Source of the DNA: Acidilobaceae archaeon
GTDB taxonomy: Archaea; Thermoproteota; Thermoprotei_A; Sulfolobales; Acidilobaceae
Reading direction: 5' to 3'
NCBI GenBank assembly: GCA_026985435.1
Contig: JALSQL010000134.1
Location: forward strand, 1-7,655
DNA length: 7,655 nt
How positions within the stretch are numbered: the stretch's first letter is position 1; the number at the start of each line of letters is the position of its first letter. This document shows, piece after piece, positions 7,337 through 7,655 of this stretch. A model generated the notes under the pieces. That model saw only the letters and a list, made by a program, of their open reading frames with translations, ran no database searches and was not told where the DNA came from. Both the position numbers and the translations under genes were made by a program.

Positions 7337-7358
7337 GAATAAGTGCGCTACCCACTTA
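7337..7358 (+). promoter_or_regulatory. Candidate TATA box overlapping a 19-bp inverted repeat upstream of the oxidoreductase gene
   Basis: The AT-rich box gaataag (7337-7343) lies about 60 bp upstream of the ATG at 7402, placing a transcription start near 7365. Overlapping it is a perfect inverted repeat: TAAGTG (7340-7345), a 7-bp spacer, then CACTTA (7353-7358). A half-site inside the TATA box is the expected geometry for a repressor operator. No T-rich terminator is visible between the aminotransferase stop (7304-7306) and this box. Confidence 0.45.
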
Positions 7359-7401
7359 CACTCGGGGCGTCCATAGCTTGAGATGGGGTGTGGGCGGCGG
7401 C

Positions 7402-7655
7402 ATGGCCAAGCGCATCCTCATACTCGGCGGCGGCGTGGGCGCCGTGGCCGCACTGAGGAGCCTCTCACACGGGCTACGCGGGGATGGGGATGTCGAGGTC
7501 GCAGTGGTGACGAAGAGCCAGAGGCACTATATGCCGCCGCTGTTCTTCGACGTCGCCATAGGCGAGGCGGAGCCCGGCGAGACGTTCGTGCCCAGCGAGA
7601 GGATAGCCCGGCTGGGCGCGAGGCCGGTCTACGGTGAGGTCGTGAGGGTCGACCC
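7402..7655 (+). CDS. FAD-dependent oxidoreductase, sulfide:quinone-oxidoreductase-like, N-terminal part only
   Basis: The first 84 codons are present and the frame is open at the right edge. The product begins MAKRILILGGGVGAVAALRS, a strand-glycine-loop-helix dinucleotide-binding motif for the FAD ADP moiety (G9-x-G11-x-x-A14, with Ala in place of the usual third Gly). It continues with VEVAVVTKSQRHYMPPLFFD, where the second strand leads into the H-Y-x-x-P-P-L-F-type segment typical of the SQR/flavocytochrome c sulfide dehydrogenase group, and then GARPVYGEVVRVD. SQRs pass electrons from sulfide to membrane quinone, but the redox-active cysteines lie beyond the window, so a type II NADH dehydrogenase or another relative is not excluded. 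GGGGTG at 7385-7390 is a plausible ribosome binding site 11 nt before the ATG. An in-frame GTG at 7390 overlaps that site and is less likely to be the start. Confidence 0.8.
   Translation, partial: MAKRILILGGGVGAVAALRSLSHGLRGDGDVEVAVVTKSQRHYMPPLFFDVAIGEAEPGETFVPSERIARLGARPVYGEVVRVD

Overview
The window looks like the chromosome of a hyperthermophilic crenarchaeon (Thermoproteota). The signs are a very GC-rich sequence, arginine written mostly as AGG, frequent ATA isoleucine codons, GTG starts, short AT-rich boxes in archaeal TATA positions, and an N-glycosylation-rich secreted protein. The genus cannot be fixed from the sequence alone.

Layout. Positions 1-3564 are one uninterrupted minus-strand reading frame, open at the left edge (at least 1188 codons). 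It encodes a signal-peptide-bearing, right-handed beta-helix (NosD/PbH1-like) extracellular protein. A divergent control region of about 125 bp (3565-3688) follows, with an AT-rich box for each direction and two overlapping perfect GC palindromes. On the plus strand, 3689-6073 encodes a 794-residue STAND NTPase: an N-terminal ArsR-like winged helix, a MalT-like NTPase, a second winged helix and TPR-like repeats. Next comes a fold-type I PLP-dependent aminotransferase with a clear reading frame to 7306. Its conventional GTG start is at 6251, but conserved family sequence continues in frame upstream to about 6176 with no ATG, GTG or TTG. After a 95-bp gap holding a TATA-like box and a 19-bp inverted repeat, an FAD-dependent, sulfide:quinone-oxidoreductase-like gene starts at 7402 and runs off the right edge.

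How the parts may work together. The STAND protein has the parts of a ligand- and ATP-gated transcription regulator, and it is divergent from the surface-protein gene across a palindrome-containing region. The simplest reading is that it controls itself and the surface gene, and perhaps the co-oriented aminotransferase. This is inference. The oxidoreductase appears to have its own promoter and probably belongs to a separate respiratory or redox unit.

The most notable points are the MalT-like regulator with its DNA-binding domain at the opposite end from MalT, the overlapping palindromes at its predicted transcription start, and the aminotransferase whose conserved N terminus lacks a normal start codon.
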